NCBI GenBank assembly: GCA_037127315.1 | Contig: JBBBDQ010001451.1 | Span: forward strand, 1,074,501-1,138,500 | DNA: 64,000 nucleotides | Reading direction: 5' to 3' | Source: Ascarosepion bandense | Lineage: Eukaryota > Mollusca > Cephalopoda > Sepiida > Sepiidae | Part shown: in pieces, positions 32,580-44,246 of the stretch | Position numbering within the stretch: the stretch's first letter is position 1 | How the letters are laid out: every line of letters begins with the position of its first letter | Notes under the pieces: generated by a model | The model's database searches: none | Told to the model about the DNA's origin: nothing | The model's input: only the letters and a program-made list of their open reading frames with translations | Translations under genes and position numbers: made by a program

Positions 32580-33720
32580 TCACTTTCGAGACATGACTGA
32601 CTGGGCAGAAGATTATCCCGCATTAGGTTGCCATTGCTTTCTGTGCTAGACTGGTTGCCAGCCAAGGCTATAGAACCCAATCTGTCCTGTTATTTGACTC
32701 AGTGCGAGAGGGGGAAGAGATAGATTATTATATTAAGTATAATTAGTGGGGGATCAGGTTACTACTTCATAATAATATAAAAACGATCCCCCATTTATGT
32801 CCAGTAGACATTTTAATTATGTTTCCAACTATTATATTCAGTCAGTTAAATGCCATACGTTATAAACGCTTTGGCGATCAAGTCTCTTTCGAGATATGAC
32901 TGACTGGGCAGAATATTTTCCCTCAGTAGTTTGCTATTACTTTCTGCAGTAGACTGGTTGCCAACCAAGGCTAAAGAAAACAATGAGACCTGCTATTTAA
33001 CACACAAATTTATATTAAGACGTAGTAAATATTGGGGAATCAGTTTATTACTTCATAACAATAGTATACCGATCCCTCTCTTTATGTCCAATAGAAGCCC
33101 TTATTTATGTTTCCAGCTATTATGTTGTCAATCAGTTAAGTGCTATACTTGATACACGCTTAGGTGATCATGTCTCGAAAGAGACATGACTGACTGGGCA
33201 GAAGATTTTCCCTCAGTAGTTTGCAATTACATTCTGCAGTAGACTGGTTGTCAACCAAGGCTACAGAACCCAATTTGTTCTATTATTTAATGAACTATAC
33301 GGATTAATGGATGTGCGTTGTGGTGCAGTGGATATCGGCTCGGAACGAGAAATCGGGGAGCCGAGTTCGAATACCAGTTGAATTCATTGCATTCACTTCC
33401 GCGCAAATACCCTTGGGAAAGGTATTAATCCGTCTCTTCCTTCCAGTTATGGGTTAAATAACAGAACAGATTGGGTTCTATAACCTTGACTGGCAACCAG
33501 TCTACCGCAGAAAGCAATGGCAACCTACTGCAGGATAATCTTGTATCCCAGTCAGTCATGTCTCTTTCGAGACATGATCGCCCAAGCGTGTTTCAGGTAT
33601 GATACTTAACTGATACGGATTAATATTTTTCCCAAGGGTAAGAAATTCAATTGGAATTCGAACTCGGCTCCCTGATTCTCGTTCCTGGCCGATATCCAGT
33701 GCACCTCCTACACACATTCA
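32580..33720 (-). mobile_element. Multimeric SINE family A (head plus three half-units)
   Basis: On the minus strand: a tRNA-like head (33712-33625), a break caused by the SINE at 33309-33612, then three consecutive SINE 3' halves (hairpins near 33165-33184, about 32880 and 32582) separated by two AT-rich linkers that carry the GGGGATC/GATCCCC-type palindrome (33032-33085, 32746-32805). Unit period is about 290 bp. Confidence 0.85.
33309..33612 (+). mobile_element. SINE family A, full length, nested
   Basis: Starts GGATGTGCGTTG, has A and B boxes and hairpin, and is flanked by ATACGGATTAAT at 33297-33308 and 33613-33624 (12-bp target duplication). The target is the body of the older multimeric SINE in opposite orientation. 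Confidence 0.95.
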
Positions 33721-33954
33721 CATAATTAATATATTCTTAAATAAATTGTATTTTCTTGTTTTGAGTTAAAATAAGACAAAGAGGCATTTAAGCGTATTAG
33801 AAAGAAAGAAATTTCCAGCAACAAATGATTTTACTAAGAACTACTTTCAAAATCCTATATCACGGTACTAAGGATTATAAAATGTTGCAAAGGACTCCAT
33901 TGTTAGCCTAACAAACATTCTATTAGAATAATATTATAATTCTGGATTTTACAC

Positions 33955-35680
33955 AAAGACTCACCACTGAGACGGGATACGACACAAAGGCGTGTTTAAA
34001 CGTTGGGAAACCGAGCGTGAACACTCAGAATTTACCTATCAATCGCAACCACAGGATAAGACACTTTGCATTGTGTATTTTTCTCAGACGAGCCTCCGTT
34101 CGTAGACAAAGCCCCTGGTGAGTCGTACTTTACATGAAAACTGTGATTGACAACAATGAGCCCTTTGGGAATTTTGGATATTTCACTACGGTCTCACCAT
34201 TGAGACGAGATGTGATACAATCGCGTGTTTAGCACGGAAAAAAATCACTACACTTGGGCCAAGGGTCAAAGTATACACAAACCTGCAACAGTGGGTTCGG
34301 CCACTTTGCATAATTAATTTTTCTCAGTCTTGACTCAGTACGTAGACAGAGCCGTGAATAAGTCTTTTCTTCTTCTTCTTCTTCTTCTTCTTCTTCTTCT
34401 TCTTCTTCTTCTTTGTGCCTTGTTCTTTAAGAACGTAGGCGATCATGGCTTTCCACGTCTCCTTATCCCTGGTGGCTCTTAGCACGCCTTCTGTTACACC
34501 ATGCAACCCTCGTTCCATCATCCACCTACTCAGGCATTTGAAATATGTTATCCGTTGCTTTCCTCTGTCTCTTTTCCCCTCTATCTGGCCTGTTAGTATC
34601 AAATTCTCCAAGCCCTCCTTCCTCATTTCATGTCCCAGGAACTTCAGTTGTCTCTTCCTGATGCTCAATATTAGTTTCCTTTTCGTTTCCATCCTTTCCA
34701 AAACCTCAACATTGCTCAAATACTCGGTCCATGATATCCGCAGCATCCTCCTGTAGAACTACATTTCAAATGTTTCATGTTTGTCCTTCTTTGGTTTAAG
34801 TTGGAGAACTCGAGTGCGTACCTTCGGGCCAAGTTTAAAAAATATCCAGCCCCGCGACTGCGACATTCGGCACTTTGTATTTTCTAGAGTTGTCTGTTTT
34901 TATTATTTTCGTCTCCGTCATTAGACAGAACCTCGACTGAGTCGTATTTTGGCCAACGATAATGACGAGCTCTCACGGAACTCTGGATATTTACCTAATG
35001 TCTCCCCACCGAGACGGAATTTGACATCATGTCTGGTTTAACGCGGAGAACACGAGCAAATCTACCCAGCTCCAGCAACTGCACGATTGGGAACATTGTA
35101 TGGTCTATTTTCCTCAGACAGAGACCCTCTAGTGCCGTACTCTGTCCTAAGACATAGCCTGACAAAAATATGCGTTCCTTCTTGGAACTCTGTGAATTTA
35201 AGTATTTGCAACGAGACGGAATGTCACACAATATCAGGTTCAACGTGGGTAACTCGAATGTGAAAAATCATTCCAACGGTCAAAATTTATCCAACACCCA
35301 CAAACCATGTATTAGGCTCTTTGCATGATCTATATCTCACAGACGACTCTTTGTCCGTAGACCAAGCCCCGATTGATTCGCACTCTGCCCCAAAACCGAA
35401 AACTTGGTTGATAATTTTAAGCAATCGTGGAACTCTGAATTCTCTCCACTGAGACAGGATGTGACACAAGGCCAGATTTAGTTTGTAAACCCGAACGAGG
35501 ACTCTCTCAAGGGTCAAAATTAAACCAGTCCGCGTATCAAGAAATCCAGGACAAAGACTATCTATTCTTCACACACATGTCTCTAAAAGAAGAATTCCAG
35601 TATACCGAACCACGAATGAGTCGTTCTTTGCCTTAAGACCTAACTGACAATTCGGTACTCGAATGGAAAACTTACGCTAA
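33955..35680. repeat. Old diverged satellite, about 235-bp period, LINE-interrupted
   Basis: Loosely conserved landmarks recur in order: GAGACGG-type (33969, 34202, 35011, 35213, 35451), CACTTTGCAT or similar, TTTTCTCAGAC, CGTAGACAGAGCC, and GGAACTCTG. Spacing is 233, 202 and 238 bp where uninterrupted. A LINE family 2 tail (about 34367-34790) splits it. Confidence 0.75.
34367..34790 (-). pseudogene. LINE family 2 (RTE-like) C-terminus
   Basis: Minus strand: MLRISWTEYLSNVEVLERME, RKRQLKFLGHEMRKEGLENL, TGQIEGKRDRGKQR and WKAMIAYVLKEQGT, then a long (GAA)n tail that reads as poly-Lys. It is the 3' end of an RTE-like ORF, with the microsatellite-like tail usual for RTE elements. It lies inside the satellite. 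Confidence 0.88.
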
Positions 35681-35699
35681 GACTTCTTGTCTTGTTTAT

Positions 35700-36440
35700 T
35701 TTTAGTATTTACATTATTCAGATTATTGTCTTCAGGTTTGTTGCCACTTGTACGACGTTTAACAATAGATCATTCTAATTGTCTATATTTCTGAGATGAA
35801 GTAGTATTTACGGTATTTACATTATTCGGACTATTGTTCTCATCTTTGTTGCCATTTATACGACATTTAATAATAGATTATTCTATTTGTCTATATTTCT
35901 GAGATGAGGTAGTATTTACAGTATTTACATTATTCGGACTATTGTCCTCTCCTTTGTTGCCATTTGTACGACGTTTAATAATAGATCATTCTCTCTGTCT
36001 ATATTTCTGAGATAAACTAGTATATACAGTATTTACATTATTCGGACTATTGTCTTCATCTTTGTTGTCGTTTTCTATGATGTTTAATAATAGATCATTC
36101 TATTTGTCTATATTTCTGAGATGAGGTAGTATTTACAGTATTTACATTATTCGGACTATTGTCCTCTCCTTTGTTGCCATTTGTACGACGTTTAATAATA
36201 GATCATTCTATTTGTCTATATTTCTGAGATGAGGTAGTATGTACAGCACTTACATTATTCGGACTATTGTCCTCTCTTTTGTTACCATTTGTACGACTTT
36301 TAATAGTAGATCGTTTTATTTGTCTATATTTCTGAGATGAGTTAGTATTTATAATATTTATATTTTTCGGACTATTGTCCTCATCTTTGTTGCCATTTGT
36401 ACAAACTTTCATCCCTCCAGTACGCTCCAACCTTTTTCGG
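35700..36440 (-). repeat. 108-bp tandem array, seven units
   Basis: TTTGTTGCC-type landmarks at 35737, 35845, 35953, 36061, 36170, 36278 and 36386 give a 108-bp period, which is 36 codons. Minus-strand reading repeats NGNKxEDNSPNNV..SSQKYRQI, with a TGA in most units. It lies directly after the PLE at 36440-37020, and single copies of the unit form the tail of the PLEs at 1590 and 10360. Confidence 0.93.
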
Positions 36441-37020
36441 TATCTGAACTCTATTCCTTGCGCAGTAATACCTTAATTTGAAGTCTTGAGTTATCTCCCT
36501 CTAACCTTGCAACTGAATTTGGGGACTTATAAACCTAATGTCCTTTTTGACCAGAGTTCATATTGGAACTTTTTAATGTTAATGGTTTTCTCTAGTATTT
36601 TTGATGTTAATGGTTTTCTCTAGTATTTTTACCAGAGCTCATATTGCAATTTTTGACACTGACGATTTTCTCTGGCACCTCGTATCACTGGTTCCCATAT
36701 CTCTATGCTAGGTAGGCTTAAAAGATTTTTGAAGCCTAGTATATGTGCTGATTCCCCAAGTTTACGTAGTTTCCAGTGGCTTTCTCTATTTATTCGTTCA
36801 ACTTCATCTCATAGGGGGCGGTGATCCCTTTCGCTCTTCCATATGTGGTCAGCTAAGTCTGATTTTTCAGTCTCCGCTCGTGTTACGGCATTGCGATGTT
36901 CTTGTAGCATTACCTTAAGGGAGCGGCCCGTCTCTCCTTTATACTTCTTTCCACAACTACATAGAATGGCCTACACACAGTCCTTTGTCATGGACAAATA
37001 CGTGTTTGTGTTCCCGGGTG
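36440..37020 (-). pseudogene. Penelope-like element: GIY-YIG C-terminus and 3' region
   Basis: Minus-strand frames give a CSCGKKYKGETGR-like core (about 36950), LQEHRNAVTRAETEKSDLADH (several frames combined), a DHRPL-DEV stretch and ILGFKNLL near 36730. In this subfamily the motif reads YKGETGR where YIGETGR would be expected. Decay includes stops and frameshifts. It is followed by GGTAAAAATACTAGAGAAAACC-type 3' sequence, duplicated near 36560-36640, and the 108-bp array. Confidence 0.65.
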
Positions 37021-37439
37021 TTTACTCCCAACATGTCTCTATTTAACCTGCTGTCTTGCTTCAATTTCCTATTTTCTATTTATCAATGAATAAACGTATC
37101 GATCCTTCGCCTCCCTTCTAAATATCCGGTTTCAGACGAGACAGGTATATATCATAGTAGAAATCCATGACAGCCAAGTAAGATATTATTGAATGCTTCA
37201 ACTGTGAGTCGTCCTAAAAGCTCACAGTTAATAATGATTCTTTGAAACACGTTCTTTCTAAGGTTTCAACGTTCAAACCAACTTGTCTTTGATAACAGCA
37301 CTTGCAGGGGGGGGGTTCTAATGATATTTTTGCGCCACCGAAGCTGATAGGCAAACTATTAATCGGTTTCAATCAAATTTGTTCCAGTTTCTGTGTTTAG
37401 AAATTTTTTATTTCTCTTTCAATTTTACTCCCGCCTCGA
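37021..37439. other. Unassigned; G9 run near 37310
   Basis: Probably upstream PLE sequence, but I recognise no domain. Confidence 0.4.
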
Positions 37440-38365
37440 TCAAAAATCTGCCGAGGCTTAAAAAGCATCTCTCGCTGCTGAGCTTGAAAAGGACCTCCAA
37501 TCCGTGGTGGACTGGGGTAAGAAATGGCTCGTGAATTTTAATGCTTCCAAAACAAAGCTGCTATCTATTAACCATCATAGACAATCGCTTCTGCCACGAC
37601 TCCATTAGATAGTCTTTCTGAAAGCAAAACACTGCGCCCCTTGAATTTAACTCTCACAACAAAACTCGAGTGGAATGACTATATAGAATCCATAGAAGGC
37701 CGGTTCCCTGTGTAGGGTTTTACCAGTCTGAAACACTCCTGCACATATATAAATCTACCATCCGCCCGTAAATTGAATACTGCTGCCATATCTGGTCGGG
37801 TGCCCCTGCTATCCACCTAGGGGTCCTTGACAAAATCCAACGGAGAATCTATAATGTGATCAATCCCAACTTGGCAGATAAGATACAGTCACTTTCTCAC
37901 CGGCGCAATGTGGCTTCCCTGTGTGTCTTCTACAAATACTTTCACGGTTTCTGCTCCGATGAACTTAGCTCACTGTTGCCCTCTATATATGAATTTACTC
38001 GAGCCACAAGATTAGCAACTAGGTCCCACCCTTTTAATGTGAAACTAATAACATATAAACGCAAATTCTACTCCATCTGCTTCTTTTCTCGCATTTTCCG
38101 CCTGTGGATTTCCCTTTCATTTACTTGCTAAAATCTCCAAGAATTTAACTATAAAGTCAATTGTCATTTCCTATCCCACTAACCTTCATCATCTCTCTCA
38201 TGCCCCTTTCTCCGTCCACTCCACTCTCATCAGTATTCACATCTTCCTGTTACCCACCTCCTGACACACCGTATAACCTGTCACTGTTTGTTATAACTTT
38301 TCTCTTATGTAACCCCCTGCACACCGGTACCAGTAAACTGCCTTGCTTGGGGCGATATGATTTTT
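37440..38365 (+). pseudogene. LINE family 1, RT C-terminus and 3' UTR
   Basis: Plus strand blocks: ELEKDLQSVVDWGKKWLVNF, IESI, ESLLHIYKSTIRP, EYCCHIWSGAPAIHL, then the frame from 37856 with LSHRRNVASLCVFYKYFHGF and ATRLATRSHPFNVKL, then a 3' UTR ending at CTTGGGGCGATATGATTTTT. Several frameshifts and a lost stretch before 'GRFPV'. A diverged copy compared with 57400. Confidence 0.85.
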
Positions 38366-38751
38366 AAAAGAAATTTCAAGCTAGAAAATATTTTTAGTTT
38401 GTAAGAATTTTTTGAAATAATAATGATTAAGTGACAAAAGTCTTACTAAGCAGCACATAGATGGGGGAGAAGAAGGTGATTCATATTTTCCGCTTAAATG
38501 AATGTAAATAATTAGACGGGAATCACGGCTCTCCAAAGTACAATTCTGATTCATTACAGCCCTCGAATATTGAAAGACACAACACCTAGTATTCACACGT
38601 AATCGCCCATCTAGATACCTGTTTGCTCATCTTAGGGGACCGTACCAAAACTGGAGTTTCAAATTGATCAGCCAATTTAACGTAAGATGATTCAAACTCT
38701 ATATGACTTAAAATTATCTATATATTTATCTGACAATCACACTATATTTAC

Positions 38752-38754
<3 letters not shown>
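38366..38754. other. No recognisable feature
   Basis: Unassigned sequence before the large microsatellite. Confidence 0.5.
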
Positions 38755-38815
<61 letters not shown>

Positions 38816-38860
38816 CATTCTGCTTCTATCTATCTATCTATCTATCTATCTCATTCTGAT

Positions 38861-38905
<45 letters not shown>

Positions 38906-38909
38906 TCTG

Positions 38910-38981
<72 letters not shown>

Positions 38982-38990
38982 CATTCTGCT

Positions 38991-39021
<31 letters not shown>

Positions 39022-39030
39022 CATTCTGAT

Positions 39031-39091
<61 letters not shown>

Positions 39092-39094
39092 TCT

Positions 39095-39147
<53 letters not shown>

Positions 39148-39153
39148 TCTGCT

Positions 39154-39237
<84 letters not shown>

Positions 39238-39243
39238 CACTCT

Positions 39244-39296
<53 letters not shown>

Positions 39297-39301
39297 TCTA
39301 T

Positions 39302-39340
<39 letters not shown>

Positions 39341-39357
39341 CATTCTGCTTCTATCTC

Positions 39358-39402
<45 letters not shown>
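38755..39402. repeat. (ATCT)n microsatellite, about 650 bp
   Basis: ATCT repeats interrupted by CATTCTGCTTCT, CATTCTGATTCT and shorter variants at partly regular spacing. The 261-aa frame through it (LSIY repeats) is an artefact. Confidence 0.98.
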
Positions 39403-39819
39403 AATAGAAAGAGAGATCAAACTGTCCAGCTATCAGATCATATACGGTCAGATCATATACGGTCAGAAATAAAATTGATGGCAAATCCAGATCTTCTACT
39501 CTATCGTAAAACTATCAAGAAATTGTACAACCTATTTCTGATTTAACAAACATATAATAATAATTAAAAAATAATTTATATAAAGACAAAATGTATCTCC
39601 CTATTTCTACCAAAAACTTTATTAATTATTCTGATTTCTAAGTCGCTAAACGACAAACGGTATTACTTTGATCGAGACCAAACAACAATCTTTACGGCAC
39701 ATGATAATATAAAAAAAGCAGAAAAATTATCCAAATATAACTTAGAATTGCAAGATAACATACTTCTTCGTCTAATTCTGGAATAAAAACTCAAAGTAAA
39801 AACCACCAAAAACTCGGAA

Positions 39820-40095
39820 TCTGTATATATAAAAGGTAAGATGTTTGTGTGAGTGCCTGTCTATCTGTCTCTCTGTCTGTATGTTCTTTATACAAATCCA
39901 CAATTTTTGTTAGATTCTCACCAGATTTCACACAAATGTTTTTTAAGCTTCCGGTCAGGTCATGGGTGACTTATTTTTCCCGATTTTTCCCAATATCAGA
40001 AATCGATGCTCCGATATCCGATCAGGTTTGATCAAGTTCAGTATTTCAGCCGTTTTATCTTGCTTCTTCCTGCAGAATTTGCTCTAACTTAGTAA
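39820..40095 (+). mobile_element. Helitron-like 5' part
   Basis: Starts A|TCTGTATATATAAAAGG, then AAGATGTTTGTGTGAGTG and sequence related to the Helitron at 29820. A LINE (40096-41335) interrupts it and Helitron-like sequence resumes at 41336. Confidence 0.6.
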
Positions 40096-41335
40096 AAATT
40101 TTTTTAATCATTTCACCCCGAGCAAGGCAGAAATGCCACTGATGAGCTGGGGGCTACATAACTGTAAAAAGATTAACTAGAAAAGAGTGAGGAGTACAAA
40201 CTAGTTAGAAAGGAGCAGTAGAAAGCTGAGAATGCAGGTGCGATGACAGATACATAGGTGGAGAGAAAGGGAAAGATATACAGGGGTGGGGAGAGATCTA
40301 GAGTCCAGTGGTTAATAGATGAGTATTGACATTGCATTTAAATTTCTGGAGGTTGTAGCCGTCAGGAAAGCAAAAATATGGATGAGAGTTCCACAGGTGG
40401 GAAGTGCGAGAGAAGAAGCTGCAGGAGTAGAATTGTCTGCATTTAGGTAACCTGACTGTGAATGGGTGCGACCCAGTTGCCAGTCAGGTTGCACGAGTAA
40501 ACACCTGTTGAGGAGGCACCAGTGACTTAAGTTCGTTGGAGCAGAAGCCATGAAAGTATTTATTGAACAGACAAAGGGAGGCCACATTTCGACGATGGGG
40601 AAGTGGCTGCAGTCGAGCCGCCAGATCAGTACCTATCACATTACAGACTCTCCTTTGGAGCCTGTCAAGAACACTGAGGAGAACGGCAGGGGCGCCTGAC
40701 CATAAATGGCAGCAGTACTCCATGCACGGACGGATGGTTGACTTGTATATATGCAGGATGGATTCAGGCGGAAAAAACATCCTGGATCGGCATAGTGACC
40801 CAATCTTCTTAGCAGTAGATTTAGCTATGGATTCAACATAGTGGTTTCATTTGAGGTCTGAGGAGAGGGTAAGGCCGAGGAGGCGTAGTGTGTTGCTCTC
40901 CGGGAGAATCGCGTGATCCATGCTTATGGGAGGCAGGAGAGGTCGCCTGTGATGGTTGACAGACAACAGCTTGGTCTTAGACGCATTGAAGTTGACAAGC
41001 CACTTCTTGCCCCATTTCACCACAGAGTATAGATCCCGTTCAATGTCAGCAGCGAGATTATGTCTGTTCGTCACGACAGGTTTCTTACTGGTGCGAGAGT
41101 ATATTGTGGTGTCGTCTGCGTAGATGCCTACTTGGGAACTGATCTCATCTGGGAGGTCGTTGATGAAAATAAGGAAGAGCGTCGGGCCCAGGATAGAGCC
41201 CTGTGGTACACCAGCATTCGTGCTGTAGGATGAAGAGGCATGCCCATAGTTTTTAGTCTCAAACATTAGTAGATCATCATCAATATGGCTCATTTTTTTT
41301 TCAATTTTACTCCTGATGGGTACGATAATTTTCAT
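40096..41335 (-). pseudogene. LINE family 1, longest copy, with RT motifs
   Basis: Minus strand. 41335-40847: AGVPQGSILGPTLFLIFIND (RT motif 4), then YADDTTIYSRTSKKP (catalytic YADD), AADIERDLYSVVKWGKKWLV and LRLLGLTLSSDLK. The frame then meets a TGA where relatives have TGG. 40780-40484: MFFPPESILHIYKSTIRPCM, GAPAVLLSVLDRLQRRVCNV, then RRNVASLCLFNKYFHGFCS. The 3' UTR runs to the A-tail at about 40100. Fingers and endonuclease are missing (5' truncation). Best evidence here for a Jockey/CR1-group RT; clade is inferred. Confidence 0.92.
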
Positions 41336-41516
41336 GGATTTACTTAGGTTAGTTTATCCTAGGATGACTTATTTGACTCCGATAGGGGAAATTGATACCC
41401 CGATATGCTATCTGGCCTGATCAAAATCAGGTTTTCAGCCATTTTATTTTGGTGTTTGCTTCAGGTTTAGCTCTAAGTAGGTATAATTGTAGTTCTTAGT
41501 CTCTGCCATGAAAACC
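41336..41516 (+). mobile_element. Helitron-like fragment after LINE insertion
   Basis: TTTGCTTCAGGTTTAGCTC and TAAGTAGGTATAATTGTAG match 29900-29940 of the Helitron-like copy. Confidence 0.55.
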
Positions 41517-41737
41517 TGCTTAGCGAATTTAATATTCACAGGACGGATAGAGGGAATGAGAGACGGGCGAAAGCAGTGCAAGACGTAATAGATGGACATG
41601 AGCAAGTGGATGGTGGAACGGGGTTTGGGAGAGATATAAAAAGAAGAAATGTTAACAAGGATGACGTATAGGGGCAAGTGGAAGTCTATGATCGTCTACG
41701 TCCTGAAGGGACACGAATCATAAAGGCGAAGAAGAAT
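41517..41737 (+). pseudogene. LINE family 2 tail
   Basis: FTGRIEG-like and W-S-MIVYVLKGHES coding end in plus orientation, ending with CTACGTCCTGAAGGGACACG and a GAAGAAG run. Confidence 0.75.
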
Positions 41738-42334
41738 TAGTTCGTGAAAATGAATGGCTACTCAGACCTACAAACGTGAACGAATTAAAGAAAGAAAGAG
41801 AAAATAAAGTCAAAATATATTTTCTAATTCTAAATAGAACTTTATTAATTATTCCGATTAGCAACTCACTGAACATCAAAAAGAATTATTCAACCTCGAA
41901 CAAAACTGGAAACTTTCTCAACTTTGTCATGAATAATGAAAATAGGAAAAGTTCATAAATTTTATAATTCATTTGTGAACCTAACATTAAAAATAGAAGC
42001 TCTTACCTGCATGTTATAGTAGCTGGTGATAATGATGAGTTTATCACGAAGAAAATTTAATGTTTCCTTTATTGTAAAAGCGAATGTCCACACAGATATA
42101 AAACAAGTGTAATAAAATACTTATCGTGCGAAAATGATATCCACTTCGGATCAATTCTTTTATACCGAATTAAGCATAATAAAAGAAACATTTATCAGCC
42201 AAAAGTATTATAAAACAAACATTTATATAAAGTTCGACTAATTTATCGATGACATAAAACAACTAATTCGAACATTTAAAAAGTTAATAAAAAATTTCAT
42301 AGAACTTGTCGATATTATTCTGCAAAACATGACT

Positions 42335-42337
<3 letters not shown>
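41738..42337. other. No recognisable feature
   Basis: AT-rich. The 60-aa frame at 41776 has no support. Confidence 0.5.

Positions 42338-42380
<43 letters not shown>
42338..42380. repeat. (TA)n microsatellite
   Basis: Pure TA run. Confidence 0.9.
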
Positions 42381-42387
<7 letters not shown>

Positions 42388-42522
42388 GAATATGAAAATA
42401 GAGAAATGAATATTTATTAATAGAAATATTATTGAGTCAGAGAATTTTAGCAAGATTGCAAAGTTGGTACTTTAGTATGTTTACAATTTACTGTAGATTT
42501 ATATCTTTGGTTTAATAATATA

Positions 42523-43231
42523 CTAGCATCATAACCCGGCGTTGCCCGTGTTAAAAAATTCCATTAAAAATATCTATTTTCATTTGTTTTGCGGAAACGT
42601 GATTTGACGTTTTGTGCAACATTCTAAACAACATTACGTTTGTTTTTGTTTCAAAATACGAGGGAAATATTTACATTTTTTGTTGACGAAATGAATTTAA
42701 CATAAGAATAAAAATTATTTTTTTTTACTGAAATTAAAAGTATAAAAACTATTACGCTCTCAGTTCTGAAAATTTGGAGAATATTTAAACATGTAGACAT
42801 TTAATTTTAGACGAAAATGTTACATTAATGCCACACTAATTACAGACAGTTGATCTCCTGCATGAAATATTTAACGAAAAAATATTCACATTTTTTGTTG
42901 ACTAATTGAATTTTTAAAACGTCGGAATAAAAATTAAATATAAGGGCTCATTTTTTTTAATAAAAATATTTTAGTCGCGTTTGACACATGTGATTTGATT
43001 TCTGTGACGTAATTTAGAAACTATCTTAGAGCTTAGATGTTTTACGGAGCAAATGTAAAAATTGGCTCCATTGGCCAAAGAGTGCGAACTTAAACTCAAA
43101 AAGTATGTGTCGACCTGACTTCCCTGTAGATATGTGTCCCTAGAAAGTTTGAATGGCGTAACTTAAAAAATGTAGGCGTGCAAAGGGAACAGTCACACAG
43201 CCTCACAGATTGCCTTTTATATATATATAGA
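42523..43231 (-). mobile_element. Complete non-autonomous Helitron, 709 bp
   Basis: Minus strand: begins A|TCTATATATATATAAAAGG (from 43231) and ends with the hairpin region ACGGGCAACGCCGGG and CTAG (42523) followed by T. Insertion between A and T without target duplication, the TC start and the CTAG end are the Helitron rules. No Rep/helicase coding. Confidence 0.85.
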
Positions 43232-43404
43232 TCACTATTCAAAAAATTAATAAATTTCTTTTTCTCTTGCAGACTGAGGAAGGATGGTTCGTTCACCGAT
43301 CTAGATACTGTTAAATCTAAGAGACAATGAATATCTGTTATGTTAGATTATGAGCCGTTCTAAACATCGTATTTAGGCTTTAATTTCAAATGAAAATAAA
43401 GACA

Positions 43405-43739
43405 AAAATTCTTTAACATTTGAATAATTTTTTATATAATACCAGTTGGTTTAATCATAGGTCTACATTTAAAATAGAAAACTTTAAAAATTGCACTAAA
43501 TTGGCTATCCACGTGTGGAAATTAAAATTAAATTATGGAAAAGAACCAGACATAACGTGGAGTATAGTGAAAACAGCCAAGTCTTACAACGGTGGCAAAA
43601 TATGTGGACTGTGCCAGGAAGAAAATTAGCGATTATGTTATTACCAAATAAAAATGAATTATTGAATGAAAGAACAGAAATTATTAATAAGTGTCACCAT
43701 ACTGTAAAATACTTATTAAGTTCATACAACCATGGATGA
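43405..43739 (+). pseudogene. Penelope-like element, C-terminal fragment
   Basis: 43420-43629 reads RSTFKIENFKNCTKLAIHVW then ITWSIVKTAKSYNGGKICGL. From about 43600 the neighbouring frame (43515-43739) continues LAIMLLPNKNELLNERTEII and KCHHTVKYLL to a stop. Together they match the region after the GIY-YIG core (helix with TxLSxxVW, then IxWxI, CxLC and the LLNKRxEI end). One frameshift near 43610-43625. The YIG motif itself is lost. Confidence 0.8.
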
Positions 43740-43745
43740 AAACCT

Positions 43746-43811
43746 AATTTTTAAAATTGCACGTTCTAATTTTTAAAATTGCACGTTTCTAATTTTTAAA
43801 ATTGCACGTTC
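43746..43811. repeat. 22-bp tandem repeat, three units
   Basis: AATTTTTAAAATTGCACGTT repeated three times directly after the PLE stop codon. Confidence 0.95.
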
Positions 43812-43945
43812 AAAAATTTCCCGTTACGTGAGTTTCCGCTTGTTAATAAAAAACACACACAGAAAAAAAGGTAAATTCAGTTACTGCAAATCGCTTGAAC
43901 ACTATATGGCAGAAACCTAGGTCGCATAACTCGTTTACAAATGAA

Positions 43946-43947
<2 letters not shown>

Positions 43948-43986
<39 letters not shown>
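43948..43986. repeat. (TA)n microsatellite
   Basis: TA run; reading frames across it are artefacts. Confidence 0.9.
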
Positions 43987-43987
<1 letters not shown>

Positions 43988-44206
43988 CCTAGATAGCCAA
44001 CGAACCTACCAAGGTTTAACCAAATTGGCTTTGTTTGATCTTCCTGCGTATTGATCACTTATTGTTTTAGGTTAGTCGTCTTGGCTTTTTAAGCTGCGTA
44101 CTTTGACTGATGTTCAAGTGCTTAGCTCATTCTTTTTTTATCACCACTTTTTCCTTCCGCGTATGTGCTCGGAGGGTTTTCCGAAACGAGTATAACGACA
44201 AGTTTA

Positions 44207-44207
44207 C

Positions 44208-44243
<36 letters not shown>

Positions 44244-44246
44244 CTG
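44207..44246. repeat. (TA)n-(TG)n microsatellite
   Basis: Short TA then TG run. Confidence 0.9.

Noticed and set aside
38687..39472. 261-aa reading frame rich in LSIY
   Set aside because: Translation of an ATCT microsatellite, not a gene.
40138..40147. CTGATGAG string resembling a hammerhead core
   Set aside because: It is a mutated version of the LINE 3' end (CACTGATGTGCAGG in relatives) with no GAAAC block or stems nearby.
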